NCBI GenBank assembly: GCA_001464735.1
Contig: LNDU01000059.1
Coordinates: 1 to 63,808 of the forward strand
Source of the DNA: Nitrospira sp. Ga0074138
GTDB lineage: Bacteria; Nitrospirota; Nitrospiria; Nitrospirales; Nitrospiraceae
DNA length: 63,808 bases
Direction: 5' to 3'
This document shows positions 41,507 through 50,639 of the stretch, piece after piece. The translations under genes were made by a program, and so were the position numbers. Each line of letters begins with the position of its first letter. Position 1 is the first letter of the stretch. Below the pieces are notes generated by a model. It saw nothing but the letters and a program-made list of their open reading frames with translations. It ran no database searches and had not been told where the DNA came from.

Positions 41507-42889
41507 ATGCCGGACTCGGTTCCCCCCTTCACCCTTGTCGATGTGCCCGGCGCGGTGCCTCTGCTCGGCCACCTGGGTGCTTTCAAGAAGCAACCGCTGC
41601 AGATGCTCACGGCATGGTGGCGCCAGCATGGCGATGCCATACGCTTTCGACTCGGGCCCAAGACGCTCCATCTCTTCAGTCATCCCGATCTCGCCGAAGA
41701 AATTCTCGTCCAGCAAGCCGACCGCTTCGTAAAAGTCTACGACCCTCAACGGCCGACCGGCCTGGCGCTGGTCCTGGGTAATGGACTAGTCACCAGTTCA
41801 GGTGAGGTCTGGAAACGCCATCGGCGCATCATCCAGCCCATCTTTCATCGCTCAAGGATGTCGGCGATGGCCGATCGGATGGCCCAAGTGGGCGAGCAGC
41901 GGATTGCTATGTGGGAAAACCACGCAGGACATACGATCGACATCGCCGCTGAAATGATGCAGCTGGCCCTCGAAGTCATCTCACAAACGATGTTCACCAC
42001 CAGCATGGCGCAATACATCGGTCAGATCAGTCATGCGCTCCGCGTGAGCATCAAGTACGCCTTCGACTCTTTTCATAATCCGCTGCAACTCCCCCTGTGG
42101 GTCCCGACCGCGCGCAATCGTGAATTTCGTACCGTCATGCAGTTCATGGACGGGCTGATGTATGGATTGCTCGCCGAGCGGCGCCGCACCGGAGCCACCC
42201 ATGGGGATCTGCTCGATCTGCTCCTCCAGGCTCGCGATGAGGAGACCGGGGTAGGACTGAGCGATCAGGAGCTGCGGGACGAGGCCTTGACGATCTTTGC
42301 GGCAGGACACGAGACCACCGCGAATGCGCTTGCCTGGACCTGGTATCTCCTCGCAACTCACCCGGAGGCGAAGGCACGGTTCCATGAAGAAATTGACCGG
42401 GTTCTTCAGGGAAGAATGCCAAACGCCGACGACCTGCAGCACCTCCCCTATACTCGGGCCATATTCGATGAATCGCTTCGTCTTTATCCGCCTGCACCAG
42501 CCGTACAGCGCAAGGCGGCGACCAGTACGAAAGTGGGCGGATTGCCGCTGCCAGCTGGTGCCTTGGTCCTCATCGGCACATACAATCTGCATAGACACCC
42601 AGCCTTTTGGAAAGACCCTGAACAATTTCTGCCGGAGCGCTGGCTGGACGACGAGCGGCCGGCTGCCCGATATGCCTATCTCCCATTCGGCGCGGGACCG
42701 CGCGCCTGCGTGGGAATCCATTTCGCGTCAGTGGAAGGACCGCTTCTGCTCGCCCTGATCGGTCGCCGTTATGATCTGCACCTAGCTCAAGAGCGCGTCG
42801 AGCCACAACTCATGGTAACTCTGCGGCCGAAAGGTGGCATTAAGATGATGCTTCAGCCACGGCAGGTGACGGTCGTATCGGTCGCTTAG
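41507..42889 (+). CDS. Cytochrome P450
   Basis: 460-aa P450 monooxygenase. I-helix AGHETT at residues 266-271, the K-helix ExxR in FDESLRLYPPAPAV, PERW (FLPERWLDD), and the heme loop FGAGPRACVG with axial Cys401. The N-terminus VPGAVPLLGHLGAFKKQP has no TM anchor, so it is soluble; the sequence is of the CYP102/CYP4-like group active on fatty acids or similar. Redox partners are not encoded nearby. The neighbourhood (GlxA regulator, ABM protein) suggests an accessory catabolic or detoxification patch. Confidence 0.95.
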   Translation: MPDSVPPFTLVDVPGAVPLLGHLGAFKKQPLQMLTAWWRQHGDAIRFRLGPKTLHLFSHPDLAEEILVQQADRFVKVYDPQRPTGLALVLGNGLVTSSGEVWKRHRRIIQPIFHRSRMSAMADRMAQVGEQRIAMWENHAGHTIDIAAEMMQLALEVISQTMFTTSMAQYIGQISHALRVSIKYAFDSFHNPLQLPLWVPTARNREFRTVMQFMDGLMYGLLAERRRTGATHGDLLDLLLQARDEETGVGLSDQELRDEALTIFAAGHETTANALAWTWYLLATHPEAKARFHEEIDRVLQGRMPNADDLQHLPYTRAIFDESLRLYPPAPAVQRKAATSTKVGGLPLPAGALVLIGTYNLHRHPAFWKDPEQFLPERWLDDERPAARYAYLPFGAGPRACVGIHFASVEGPLLLALIGRRYDLHLAQERVEPQLMVTLRPKGGIKMMLQPRQVTVVSVA

Positions 42890-43090
42890 AGTCACCACAC
42901 ACTCCTTATCAACCTCACACACGAGCCGATCTTCTGTGCAAGTGAAACGGCTCTAGCTCCGCAAGTCGATTTCGAGAGAGATTCTGGTAGTTTCCCTAGC
43001 TGTTCGTTATCCATCTAAAAGAATATGGTGAATCCCATTCAAACAATAATATTTATGTGTTCTAGTCGAAAGCTAACGAAGGAGGGCCTT

Positions 43091-43333
43091 ATGATCACAG
43101 TCAAGAGCCAGTTCCTCCAGCTAACGGTGTCGGCGATCACGTTCTTTTTAGTCGTTGGTGCGCTTTCGATGATCTGGCCCACCATCATTGCTCTCTTTCT
43201 CGGTGTACTCTGGCTGCTCCAGTCTTTCAATGCCGAACAGGAGATGGCGGTACTATCGTGGCTCGAAGTCGAGAATGCGTCGATCGTCTTCGTCTCGCTT
43301 CGGCGCTCTGATCTTCCTGCAATTCTCTCGTAA
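43091..43333 (+). CDS. Small membrane protein, unknown
   Basis: 80-aa protein with two closely spaced hydrophobic stretches (LQLTVSAITFFLVVGALSMI and WPTIIALFLGVLWLL), then a polar C-terminus that may be frame-shifted relative to an ancestral form. The ATG at 43091 follows AAGGAGGGCC. I do not recognise it. It stands alone 200 bases after the P450 gene. Confidence 0.45.
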   Translation: MITVKSQFLQLTVSAITFFLVVGALSMIWPTIIALFLGVLWLLQSFNAEQEMAVLSWLEVENASIVFVSLRRSDLPAILS

Positions 43334-43978
43334 CGAGTTCGAGCGGCGCTTTCCTCTGTCGAGCGCATGTCGCCCAGAACGCATGAGCGCCGGATTGCTC
43401 ATAAACGCGGGTGCGGAGGTTCAGCCCGTATGAGCCCGTATGAGATGGGTGGGCTTGTACCCTCGTCGCTGCTCCTTATTAATGGCACCTCCGAGGGAGC
43501 ACTCGTGCTCCTGCTTGAGGTGTCCCTCATGCCCAGGCTTTTCAGGTGTCTTATCCAGGTGGTTGGAAACGCCCCCTGTGCAGTCTGACCGTGTGATCGA
43601 CATAGTCACACACGTGAGGGAGTTCAACTCAGATAGAAATCTCACCTATCCTTTTTCTGCAGACGTCACTTAGGAAAGGCTCGGCCTCATGAACCAGCGG
43701 TTAGGCAAGAAATGCGGCTTAAAAAGAGAAGACGCTGGCAGAGTTTATCCATCACCAATAACTACCTTAACATGATGAAGAGGGGACGGTACGCGCACGC
43801 GAGGTGTGGTAAGAGGAGAAGACTGCTGGATGGTTCTATCCGTGGGCATCTATCGAAGAATAGCGCACGGCACCAGCGAGCTTATTCCGGATGAATAGGA
43901 GAACACTAGAGGTGTTTATCCGCCGACCCTCGATGCGAAGAAACGATAATTAGTCGGCGGTACGAACGAAGTTCGGTT
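43334..43978. other. Gene-free stretch with small repeats
   Basis: 645 bases without a gene I can support. It contains a tandem 10-mer GCCCGTATGA (two copies at about 43424-43443), a GTGTGA/TCACAC inverted repeat near 43591-43611, and two loosely similar segments around AGAAGACGCTGG (43729) and AGAAGACTGCTGG (43817). It looks like decayed DNA next to tRNA genes, a common site of past integration, but no integrase or att duplication is visible. Confidence 0.4.
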
Positions 43979-44054
<76 letters not shown>

Positions 44055-44096
44055 CACCGGGTATTGAATTCTCGCTGCCGACTACCAAAGGCGGTT

Positions 44097-44173
44097 TGGT
44101 GCGCCTGACAGGATTTGAACCTGTGGCCCTCAGCTCCGGAGGCTGATGCTCTATCCAGCTGAGCTACAGGCGC
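44097..44173 (-). tRNA. tRNA-Arg (anticodon CCG)
   Basis: Minus-strand gene beginning GCGCCTGTAGCTCAGCTGG. Acceptor stem GCGCCTG/CAGGCGC, anticodon loop CTCCGGA (CCG), T-arm GGTTCAAATCC, and encoded ACCA at 44097-44100. It lies 42 bases from tRNA-Lys in the same direction, so the two are probably processed from one transcript. Confidence 0.96.
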
Positions 44174-44433
44174 TCCCGCAACCAAGGCAGATCACCTTAG
44201 CATAGCGAGAAATAAGCTGTCTAGCGCGCATTATTCATGGGCCGTTCTGCTGCAATCGTGGATTCGCCGCTACGACGAGCTGGCGTGCAGCTGAACGGTA
44301 CGCCAGCAGGCGGGCTCGCCCCGGGTGGCCTCAACGTACTGTTTCAAGTACGCTTCGGCCCCTTGGGGCTCCACGCGCCTGTCTCGCTTGGCGACTTCAC
44401 GATTTCCCAACGAACCGTCATGAACAATGCGCG

Positions 44434-45057
44434 CTAGGCCGTGTCCGTGACCCCTCCTGCTACAGCATCTGGTAAAAATGCATAGGGCAGGAACAGCTCT
44501 TCTCCCTCGGCACCTGGATGGTGGCGCAGCGCCTCGACTGCCTCCGCTTCTATCCCAGCGAGATGATTCTCTTCCTCTCGAATGGTTTTTGAGAGCCGAA
44601 TCAGTGGAACGGCCGTTTGAACGGCACAGGCACCACTGACAGAGTCCCCGTCATCTGGAGGCACACCCATGGAACGACAGACCAGCGGGCGAAACTCATA
44701 GAGGCCACACCTTCCGTCCTGCTCCAAGGCCGGACAAGGCCAAGTATCGAACCGTTCGATGAATTGTTCACTCTTATCCTCAGGCCACTGGTCGATGAAA
44801 CGATTCGTGTTCAGTGGTGGCGCGGCGGCGGTAAGCACTGTGATTTGCTCCGCTGCGGTCCGTTCCATCCTCTTCCGCTGCTCATCTGGAAGCGTTCGGA
44901 GACCTCGCTGAAGCTCTTGTCTGTCGAGAATCGTCACGGAAAACAGGCCGATACAACAGTGGGTGCAGCCTTGGGTACAGGGGAGATTGCCGAGAAGGGC
45001 GGCGTTCGCGCGATGAAACCACCGAGCAGTCTTTTCAAACAACGGAGCCGGACACAA
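44434..45057 (-). CDS. YkgJ-family cysteine-cluster protein (second)
   Basis: 207-aa metal-binding protein of the YkgJ type. The cluster is CTQGCTHCCIGLFSV (about 27-41) plus WPCPALEQDGRCGLYEFRPL followed by VCRSMG, giving the Cys set expected for Zn or Fe-S binding. It follows the hypothetical gene at 45075 after 17 bases and is probably in its operon. A second copy of this family in the window is at 32170; the two are not close paralogues outside the Cys motifs. Confidence 0.88.
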   Translation of the reverse strand: MCPAPLFEKTARWFHRANAALLGNLPCTQGCTHCCIGLFSVTILDRQELQRGLRTLPDEQRKRMERTAAEQITVLTAAAPPLNTNRFIDQWPEDKSEQFIERFDTWPCPALEQDGRCGLYEFRPLVCRSMGVPPDDGDSVSGACAVQTAVPLIRLSKTIREEENHLAGIEAEAVEALRHHPGAEGEELFLPYAFLPDAVAGGVTDTA

Positions 45058-45074
45058 GTGATTGCCCTCTTCGC

Positions 45075-45635
45075 TTAGCCTTCAACGGCCGTCGACATGT
45101 CCACGATGAGATCGCCTTGGGGCGAATAGAAACCTTGCTTATCGATTTGAACGATCCCGTTACACTGCTCCTGATAGAACTCAAGGATCCATCCATTGAA
45201 ATCATAGCCCTCGTCAGTCACATCTTTCTCTGCTATGCGCGTCGTTAAGATAAACCGACAACGAGTCACATATTCAATTGCAAGTTGCGCTTCGATATCA
45301 GAATGCGCGGTGAGGAGATCCAGGAAGACCTTTTTCTCCTGGTCGAAGACATCTCGATAGCTGCCACGATCACGGACGCAAAAGAGGTGAATCGGCTTCC
45401 GTTCACGATGGTAGCCCAAGGTCACCTGCACCCAGGCCCATTCCTCAAGGGCGCCTTCCTGGAGATCAGCCGGAACGATGGGGGCTTGCCCGCGCGACTT
45501 CAGAAAGTCGATCAAGAGTTGCAGTGGAGGGGAATTTTCCTTCTGACAGAAAACCCGAGTATAAAGAATGCTTTCCGGCTCTTCGGATGCTTGACTGTCT
45601 GCACCTAAGGGTAATACAGGCAGGTCTTTACCCAC
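45075..45635 (-). CDS. Hypothetical protein upstream of the YkgJ-like gene
   Basis: 186-aa soluble protein that I do not recognise. Features: LQLLIDFLKSRGQAPIVPAD, WAWVQVTLGYHRERKPIHLF, CVRDRGSYRDVFDQEKKVFL, IAIEYVTRCRFILTTRI-type alternating strands, GYDFNGWILEFYQEQCNG. The balanced charge and aromatic content argue for a real folded protein, and it precedes a YkgJ-family gene by 17 bases. It opens at GTG 45635; an internal start is possible. Confidence 0.65.
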   Translation of the reverse strand: MGKDLPVLPLGADSQASEEPESILYTRVFCQKENSPPLQLLIDFLKSRGQAPIVPADLQEGALEEWAWVQVTLGYHRERKPIHLFCVRDRGSYRDVFDQEKKVFLDLLTAHSDIEAQLAIEYVTRCRFILTTRIAEKDVTDEGYDFNGWILEFYQEQCNGIVQIDKQGFYSPQGDLIVDMSTAVEG

Positions 45636-45767
45636 GCACCTTCACCATGGTCAAGAGCCGTTTATGCTGGGCCGCGAAGTCCATCCAGCTCTACTCTACC
45701 CTTCCATTTGCCTCAACCGCAAGGGGTAGTGTATGCATTTCTCCACGCCAGACGTGCGTTTTTCTCG

Positions 45768-45796
45768 TTGACACTCTTCCGACTCTTGGCTACACT
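45768..45796 (+). promoter_or_regulatory. Sigma-70 promoter of the HU gene
   Basis: TTGACA (45768-45773, 6 of 6) and TACACT (45791-45796, 4 of 6) are spaced 17 bases. The start of transcription would be near 45804, giving a leader of about 125 bases before the HU ATG. Confidence 0.75.
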
Positions 45797-45927
45797 CTCG
45801 CGGGTTTTGAAGATGTGATCACGAGCACGCACACCTGCGACTCAAAACGAGCCAGGATGTGTTTTTAGGAGGCGCGTCAGGCGAAACATCGGCTTACTTT
45901 ATCCCTTACCCCCAAGGAGGTTCACGA

Positions 45928-46215
45928 ATGGCAAAATCAATGACGAAATCGCAGATTGCAGATTACATCGCCGGAAAAGCTGGCATCACAAAAAAAGGGG
46001 CCGTTCAGATTCTTGATGATTTTGCAGCCCTGGCCTATCGCGAAGCCAAGAATGTCTTCACGGTACCTGGTATCGGCAAGCTCAAGCTGGCGAACCGCAA
46101 GGCGCGCATCGGCCGCAATCCACAGACCGGTGCGGAAATCAAGATCCCGGCAAAACGCGTGGTCAAGTTCCGTGTAGCCAAGGCCGCTAAGGACGCAATT
46201 CTCGGCAAGAAATAA
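45928..46215 (+). CDS. HU-family DNA-binding protein
   Basis: 95-aa HU/IHF histone-like protein. MTKSQIADYIAGKAGITKKG is the dimerisation helix pair, FTVPGIGKLKLANRKARIGR the saddle, and NPQTGAEIKIPAKRVVKFRV the DNA-gripping arm. It bends and compacts DNA. The ATG at 45928 has AAGGAGG at ideal distance. Own promoter upstream and own terminator downstream, so it is a monocistronic gene, probably highly expressed. Confidence 0.96.
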   Translation: MAKSMTKSQIADYIAGKAGITKKGAVQILDDFAALAYREAKNVFTVPGIGKLKLANRKARIGRNPQTGAEIKIPAKRVVKFRVAKAAKDAILGKK

Positions 46216-46293
46216 GAAGAATTCCTGTCCCGGCTTTGCTGCAGCGCCAGATCCACTAAGCTAGGAGTCCATCCGCTGCCCCTCAGGCACATA

Positions 46294-46333
46294 CGGGAGT
46301 CGAGACCGAACCGGTCTCGACTCCCGGCTTTTC
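46294..46333 (+). terminator. Intrinsic terminator after the HU gene
   Basis: A perfect 15-bp stem (46294-46308 with 46312-46326) with a 3-base AAC loop is followed by GCTTTTCTT. It ends the HU transcript 80 bases after the stop codon. The rest of the 353-base gap 46216-46568 holds only the promoter candidate for the PilZ gene. Confidence 0.92.
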
Positions 46334-46512
46334 TTGCCGACAGGCTAAATGCATACAAAACAGACGTTCTGCAATAAATGGTTCTACATCAAATGGCTGC
46401 GATGAGAATTCTCCTACAGGCACTGCCTCTCTATTTCTATTAAGCCCATCATCACGGGAGGTCCCAGGTCGCCCAGGTTTTATGGGATATCTGGCCTAGT
46501 CATTTCCCTAAC

Positions 46513-46541
46513 TTGTAGGCTGCCTAGCGGCACGTTACAAT
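46513..46541 (+). promoter_or_regulatory. Candidate promoter of the PilZ gene
   Basis: TTGTAG (46513-46518) and TACAAT (46536-46541, 5 of 6) are 17 bases apart, 28 bases ahead of the ATG. The -35 match is weak, the -10 good. Confidence 0.4.
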
Positions 46542-46568
46542 ATCACATAAGTTTTGTTGGGAAATTCG

Positions 46569-47099
46569 ATGTCTACTCTCAGTTGTCCCGCTTGCGGGGC
46601 GAGCAAAATCCGGCTCGCGGCCAGAAAATCTCTTTCTGATGTTCTATTGAGCGGTCTGACGATCTATCCGTTTCGGTGCCAACTCTGCGCCGATCGCTTT
46701 CGAACATTCCTTGGCCGCCGCACGCCCAATCCCCGTCGCAGCTTCGATCGCGTCGAGGTGTCCTTCCCGGTCTGGTTCAAATCTCGCCGATCCTCACCCT
46801 CTTCCCGACTGGGGTATGAGGGTGTGATCGATAATCTGTCGATTCGTGGATGTCGAATTCGTTCCACTGCCGCAATGAGGATTGGCTCGAGACTGGAACT
46901 GGAATTCCAGTATTCAGATAATTCTTTCCCGGTGACGATTGAGGAGGCAATTGTGCGCTCCATAGCCGATGGCGCGATCGGCCTGCGCTTCACCAAACTT
47001 CATCGAAGCGATGAACGGCGCATTCGTCAGCTCATCGATGTGTGGCTGCCCGAACTTTTGCCCATGAGTCAACGAAGTACAAACAGTCCCCGCACCTAA
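46569..47099 (+). CDS. PilZ-domain protein with N-terminal zinc ribbon
   Basis: 176-aa protein. Residues 6-41 carry CPACG and CQLCADRF, two CxxC knuckles of a zinc ribbon. A C-terminal PilZ domain follows: RRSFDRVEVSFPVWFKSR (the RxxxR-like c-di-GMP motif region at its start), GVIDNLSIRGCRIRS (D/NxSxxG motif present as NLSIRG), and GAIGLRFTKL. It probably binds cyclic di-GMP and signals to motility or surface polysaccharide. Start ATG 46569; a TTG at 46554 is less likely. Confidence 0.88.
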   Translation: MSTLSCPACGASKIRLAARKSLSDVLLSGLTIYPFRCQLCADRFRTFLGRRTPNPRRSFDRVEVSFPVWFKSRRSSPSSRLGYEGVIDNLSIRGCRIRSTAAMRIGSRLELEFQYSDNSFPVTIEEAIVRSIADGAIGLRFTKLHRSDERRIRQLIDVWLPELLPMSQRSTNSPRT

Positions 47100-47110
47100 G
47101 GCAGGCACAG

Positions 47111-49780
47111 TTACTCCTGCCGAAGCACGGACAAGGGCGGTTGGCCGAGAATTCGATAGGTGCTGAGGAAGCCTACCAGCATGGTGAGTATGATCGTAGC
47201 TACGACACCCACAGCCAGAACAGTTGGTTGAAGGTTCCAGGAGAGATCAAACACGGTCTCCAGAACAGCCCACGACAGCACACTGGCCAGCGCACAGCCG
47301 AGCAACCCACCCAAGGCTCCCAACAACGCATATTCGACTGCAAATGCACGTGCGATCATGCTGCGAGTCGCTCCCAGGGCTTTCAGAATGACTGACTCGT
47401 ACAACCGGCGATAGCGCGTTGCCGCCAGGGCCGCAGCCATCACCAGGCCTCCGGACAGAACACAGAACAGCGCAACAGCACGAATGGCGAGGGACAGTCG
47501 ATCCAATACCTTCGTAAAACTGTCGAGGACGTCGCCCATATTGATGGCTGTCACATTGGGAAAGGATGCGACGACCGCTTGCTGTAAAGCCACCTCTTCG
47601 GACGGGGCGACACGAACGGTGGCCACATAGGTATGCGGAGCTCCATCGAGGGCGCCCGGAGAAAAGATCATGTAGAAGTTAGTCGAGAAGTTCCCCCACT
47701 CCACTTGTCGAATGCTGCTGATCTCTCCAGTGATGGGTGTTCCTTGTATGTCGAGCTCAAGGGTGTCTCCGACCGTGAGGTCAAGTTGCTTCGCCGCATC
47801 CTCCTCGATCGAGATCAGCGGTTTGGTAAAGACCTGTCCCGGTTTCCACCACTCGCCCCGAACGACCTTGTTGTCTTTGGGAAGATCATGGAGGAACGTC
47901 AGGACGTACTCGCGTGTCAGGTACCACTTCTTCCGCCGTTCTTCCTTCTGGGCGGCTTTCTCTTTCTGCTCTTCCTCCTCCGACGTCGCTTCGATTTTGA
48001 CCGGTTCCCCCCTCAGACCAGCGAGTCGTGATCGCACCAACGGGGTCAGCTTGGGGGCCTGATCGCTGGACCGTTGGTGCAAGAGACTGACGAATCCTTC
48101 CGCTTGATCGGGCTGGATATCGATGAAGAAAAAAGTTGGTGAGTCGGTCGGCCGATTCTCACTGACCTGCGCGAGGAGCGATCGTTCGACAAGCGAGACC
48201 GTGGTCACCACCATCACGCCGATTCCGATTGCAATCGTGATGTTCACGACCTGGTTACCCGGTCGCACCACGTTCCCCAGCGCCTGGCGAAGGATGAGCG
48301 TCTCAGGGCGTGGTCCGTTCTTAAGGGCGCCAAGTACCAGATGGGCTGAGGCTCCCAACAGCAGTACCGCGGCGGCAAACGCGAAGATAAAGAGCAGACC
48401 CACTCTCCAGGAGTTCGCTTGCCAGATCGATAAGAGCGCCAATCCCAGGCCGATACCGATCGACGTGATGGCCTTTGCTGGGTCAAGCCCCTTCCAGAAT
48501 ATCCACCATCGGGTCCGGCCTGAGGCACTGGAGGAGGCAAGCGGGGCGACATCACGGCGAAAAATCCGAGCCGGTTTGATGTCGCGAATCGTCAGTAATG
48601 GCCACAGTGTAAACAGAAGCGTCGATAGGATACCCAAGGCCAATCCTTTGGCCAAGGGAGCCAGGGGAAGCGCTATCCCTCCCTGAGTGAATCCCAATTG
48701 GTCCAGAAGATCCGATGCCATCAGCGCTGCGATCATCCAGGGAAGTCCTTGGTGGAGCAGCACACCGATCATCAGACCAACCAAGCTTCCACCCAGCCCA
48801 AGGAGCATGGCTTGTAACCCATAGGTCTGGATGATCGTGGAAGAATCTGCGCCGACTGTCTTCAAGATGGCGATCGTATGTAGCTTTTCTCGCACAAAGG
48901 CATGAACCGATGTGGCGACCCCCAAGCCTCCTACAAATAGCGCCGTCAATCCGATCAAGCCCAAATAACGGGTCAGCTGTTCCAACGACTGTTTCAGCTG
49001 CGGCTGTGCGTCTCGGTAACTGGACACGCGGGCAGCGTCGAGCGCAAGTCGTTCCCTCAACTCATAGAGCAACGGCTCAGGCGCCATAGTGCTTGGGACT
49101 TTCAGTAGATATCGCTCACGCATCCTGCTGCCGACCTTGATCAACTCCGCTGTAAGAAGCCCCTCTCTAGATATCAACACACGGGGGCCAAGGCTGAAGG
49201 CATTAGCCATGCGATCCGGTTCCGTCCTGACCACCCCGGTGATGATGAACAGACCTTGTCCGATCCTGAGTTGATCTCCCACCGTGAGTCCCATCCGGAT
49301 CAGGAGAGATTCCTGCACAACCACCCCAAAACAGGTACGGTCTGGGCACCGGCGCGTTTGCTGGCGAAGCAGGTCCACGAAGTCGCTCTGTGGCTCCAGG
49401 CGGAGCGTGCCATACAACGGATACTGAGGTTCGACGGCTTTGAGCTCTATGATCTGTGTCGGCTGTCCACTTCCGGATGATCCGGCCCTTGCGGCCATCG
49501 CAACGAGCTCGCTGACGTGGGTGAGGGCGACTCCACGATCGGTCAACGCATCCAGCACTTCCTGGCCTGTGGAGCTAATCGGGCGAGAGAGTCGGACTTC
49601 AAGGTCGCCTCCGAGCAGGCCTCGCGCTTCCTTGGTCACGGCTTGTTCGACCTGTGTTCCGAAAAGAGAGACCCCGGTCAATGCGCCTACGCCGATTGCA
49701 ATACAGACCAAGAAGTAGAGAAAGTGTCGCCATGTCGCGCGCGTTTCTCGCCACGCCATGTTGATGATGAAGGATGTCAT
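47111..49780 (-). CDS. ybbP: FtsX-like ABC transporter permease (YbbP family)
   Basis: 889-aa inner-membrane permease of the YbbP type. N-terminal TM (FLYFLVCIAIGVGALTGVSL), a large periplasmic domain, two FtsX units with helices such as GLIGLTALFVGGLGVATSVH, ALPLAPLAKGLALGILSTLL, and ALFCVLSGGLVMAAALAATR, and C-terminal LGALGGLLGCALASVLSWAV. Charged KEKAAQKEERRKKW loop near 590 is an oddity. With YbbA it forms a MacB-like exporter. Overlaps ybbA by 4 bases. Confidence 0.93.
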   Translation of the reverse strand: MTSFIINMAWRETRATWRHFLYFLVCIAIGVGALTGVSLFGTQVEQAVTKEARGLLGGDLEVRLSRPISSTGQEVLDALTDRGVALTHVSELVAMAARAGSSGSGQPTQIIELKAVEPQYPLYGTLRLEPQSDFVDLLRQQTRRCPDRTCFGVVVQESLLIRMGLTVGDQLRIGQGLFIITGVVRTEPDRMANAFSLGPRVLISREGLLTAELIKVGSRMRERYLLKVPSTMAPEPLLYELRERLALDAARVSSYRDAQPQLKQSLEQLTRYLGLIGLTALFVGGLGVATSVHAFVREKLHTIAILKTVGADSSTIIQTYGLQAMLLGLGGSLVGLMIGVLLHQGLPWMIAALMASDLLDQLGFTQGGIALPLAPLAKGLALGILSTLLFTLWPLLTIRDIKPARIFRRDVAPLASSSASGRTRWWIFWKGLDPAKAITSIGIGLGLALLSIWQANSWRVGLLFIFAFAAAVLLLGASAHLVLGALKNGPRPETLILRQALGNVVRPGNQVVNITIAIGIGVMVVTTVSLVERSLLAQVSENRPTDSPTFFFIDIQPDQAEGFVSLLHQRSSDQAPKLTPLVRSRLAGLRGEPVKIEATSEEEEQKEKAAQKEERRKKWYLTREYVLTFLHDLPKDNKVVRGEWWKPGQVFTKPLISIEEDAAKQLDLTVGDTLELDIQGTPITGEISSIRQVEWGNFSTNFYMIFSPGALDGAPHTYVATVRVAPSEEVALQQAVVASFPNVTAINMGDVLDSFTKVLDRLSLAIRAVALFCVLSGGLVMAAALAATRYRRLYESVILKALGATRSMIARAFAVEYALLGALGGLLGCALASVLSWAVLETVFDLSWNLQPTVLAVGVVATIILTMLVGFLSTYRILGQPPLSVLRQE

Positions 49781-50553
49781 GCGCGGGATTCTGGCGCAGA
49801 ATCAGAGAGTGACCGATCGGCGGGAACAACTTGATCCTTGCGTGGAGAATCAGTTGTGACGTCACTGATCGATCCCGAATGCGAGGGCATGGAATCAGAC
49901 TCCAAACGCCCGTCACGGAGGGACAGCACGCGCTGCATCGATGAAGCCAGAGTGGTATCGTGCGTCACGAGCACGAGTGTGGTTCCATGATCGCGATGCA
50001 GTGAGAGCAGCAGCGCAATGACATAGGCACCGGTGGAACTATCCAGATTGCCGGTCGGTTCATCGGCCAATAAGATGGGTGGACGGCAGGCAAAGGCACG
50101 GGCCACGGCGACTCGCTGTTGTTCCCCTCCGGATAATTGGACTGGATAGTGTTCCATACGGCTGGACAACCCGACCGCAGCCAGCAATTCGGCGGCCCGT
50201 TCACCCGCGTGCCTCTCGCCACTGAGTTCGAGGGGGACTGCCACGTTCTCGATGGCCGTCAGCGTGGGAATGAGATGGAAAGATTGAAAGATATAGCCGA
50301 CTTTTTCACGTCGAAATCGGGCCATCTGGCTTTCACCCATCGCTGTGATATCTATTCCATCGAGCTGAATGGATCCGGTGGTTGGTCGATCGAGGCCGGC
50401 CATCAACCCAAGCAATGTCGATTTGCCGCTTCCTGAGGGCCCCACAATCGCGACCGTCTGCTTGGCCGGGATGTCAAAGGTGATGCGGTCAAGAATTGTG
50501 ACAGAACGACCTGCGGCTGGTAGAACCATCGAGACGTGTGTGACGCTGATCAT
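49777..50553 (-). CDS. ybbA: ABC transporter ATP-binding protein (YbbA family)
   Basis: 258-aa ATPase. Walker [18 protein letters not shown] (about 38-54), Q-loop [14 protein letters not shown], signature [16 protein letters not shown], Walker [14 protein letters not shown], and H-loop LVTHDTTLA. The last 30 residues form a Ser/Asp-rich tail not found in most homologues. Divergent from the tesA-like gene, the same arrangement as ybbAP/tesA in E. coli. Confidence 0.95.
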   Translation of the reverse strand: MISVTHVSMVLPAAGRSVTILDRITFDIPAKQTVAIVGPSGSGKSTLLGLMAGLDRPTTGSIQLDGIDITAMGESQMARFRREKVGYIFQSFHLIPTLTAIENVAVPLELSGERHAGERAAELLAAVGLSSRMEHYPVQLSGGEQQRVAVARAFACRPPILLADEPTGNLDSSTGAYVIALLLSLHRDHGTTLVLVTHDTTLASSMQRVLSLRDGRLESDSMPSHSGSISDVTTDSPRKDQVVPADRSLSDSAPESRA

Positions 50554-50639
50554 AAAAACTGTTCGCTTCTTCAGTGAGAAAGAAACATTGGACGATATTA
50601 TACTGTCTGGAGGGATGTGAGCTAGTTTTGTATCACGTT

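Noticed and set aside
43712..43894. 60-codon Arg/Lys-rich frame before the tRNA genes
   Set aside because: Low-complexity basic composition, no ribosome site and no similarity to known small proteins.
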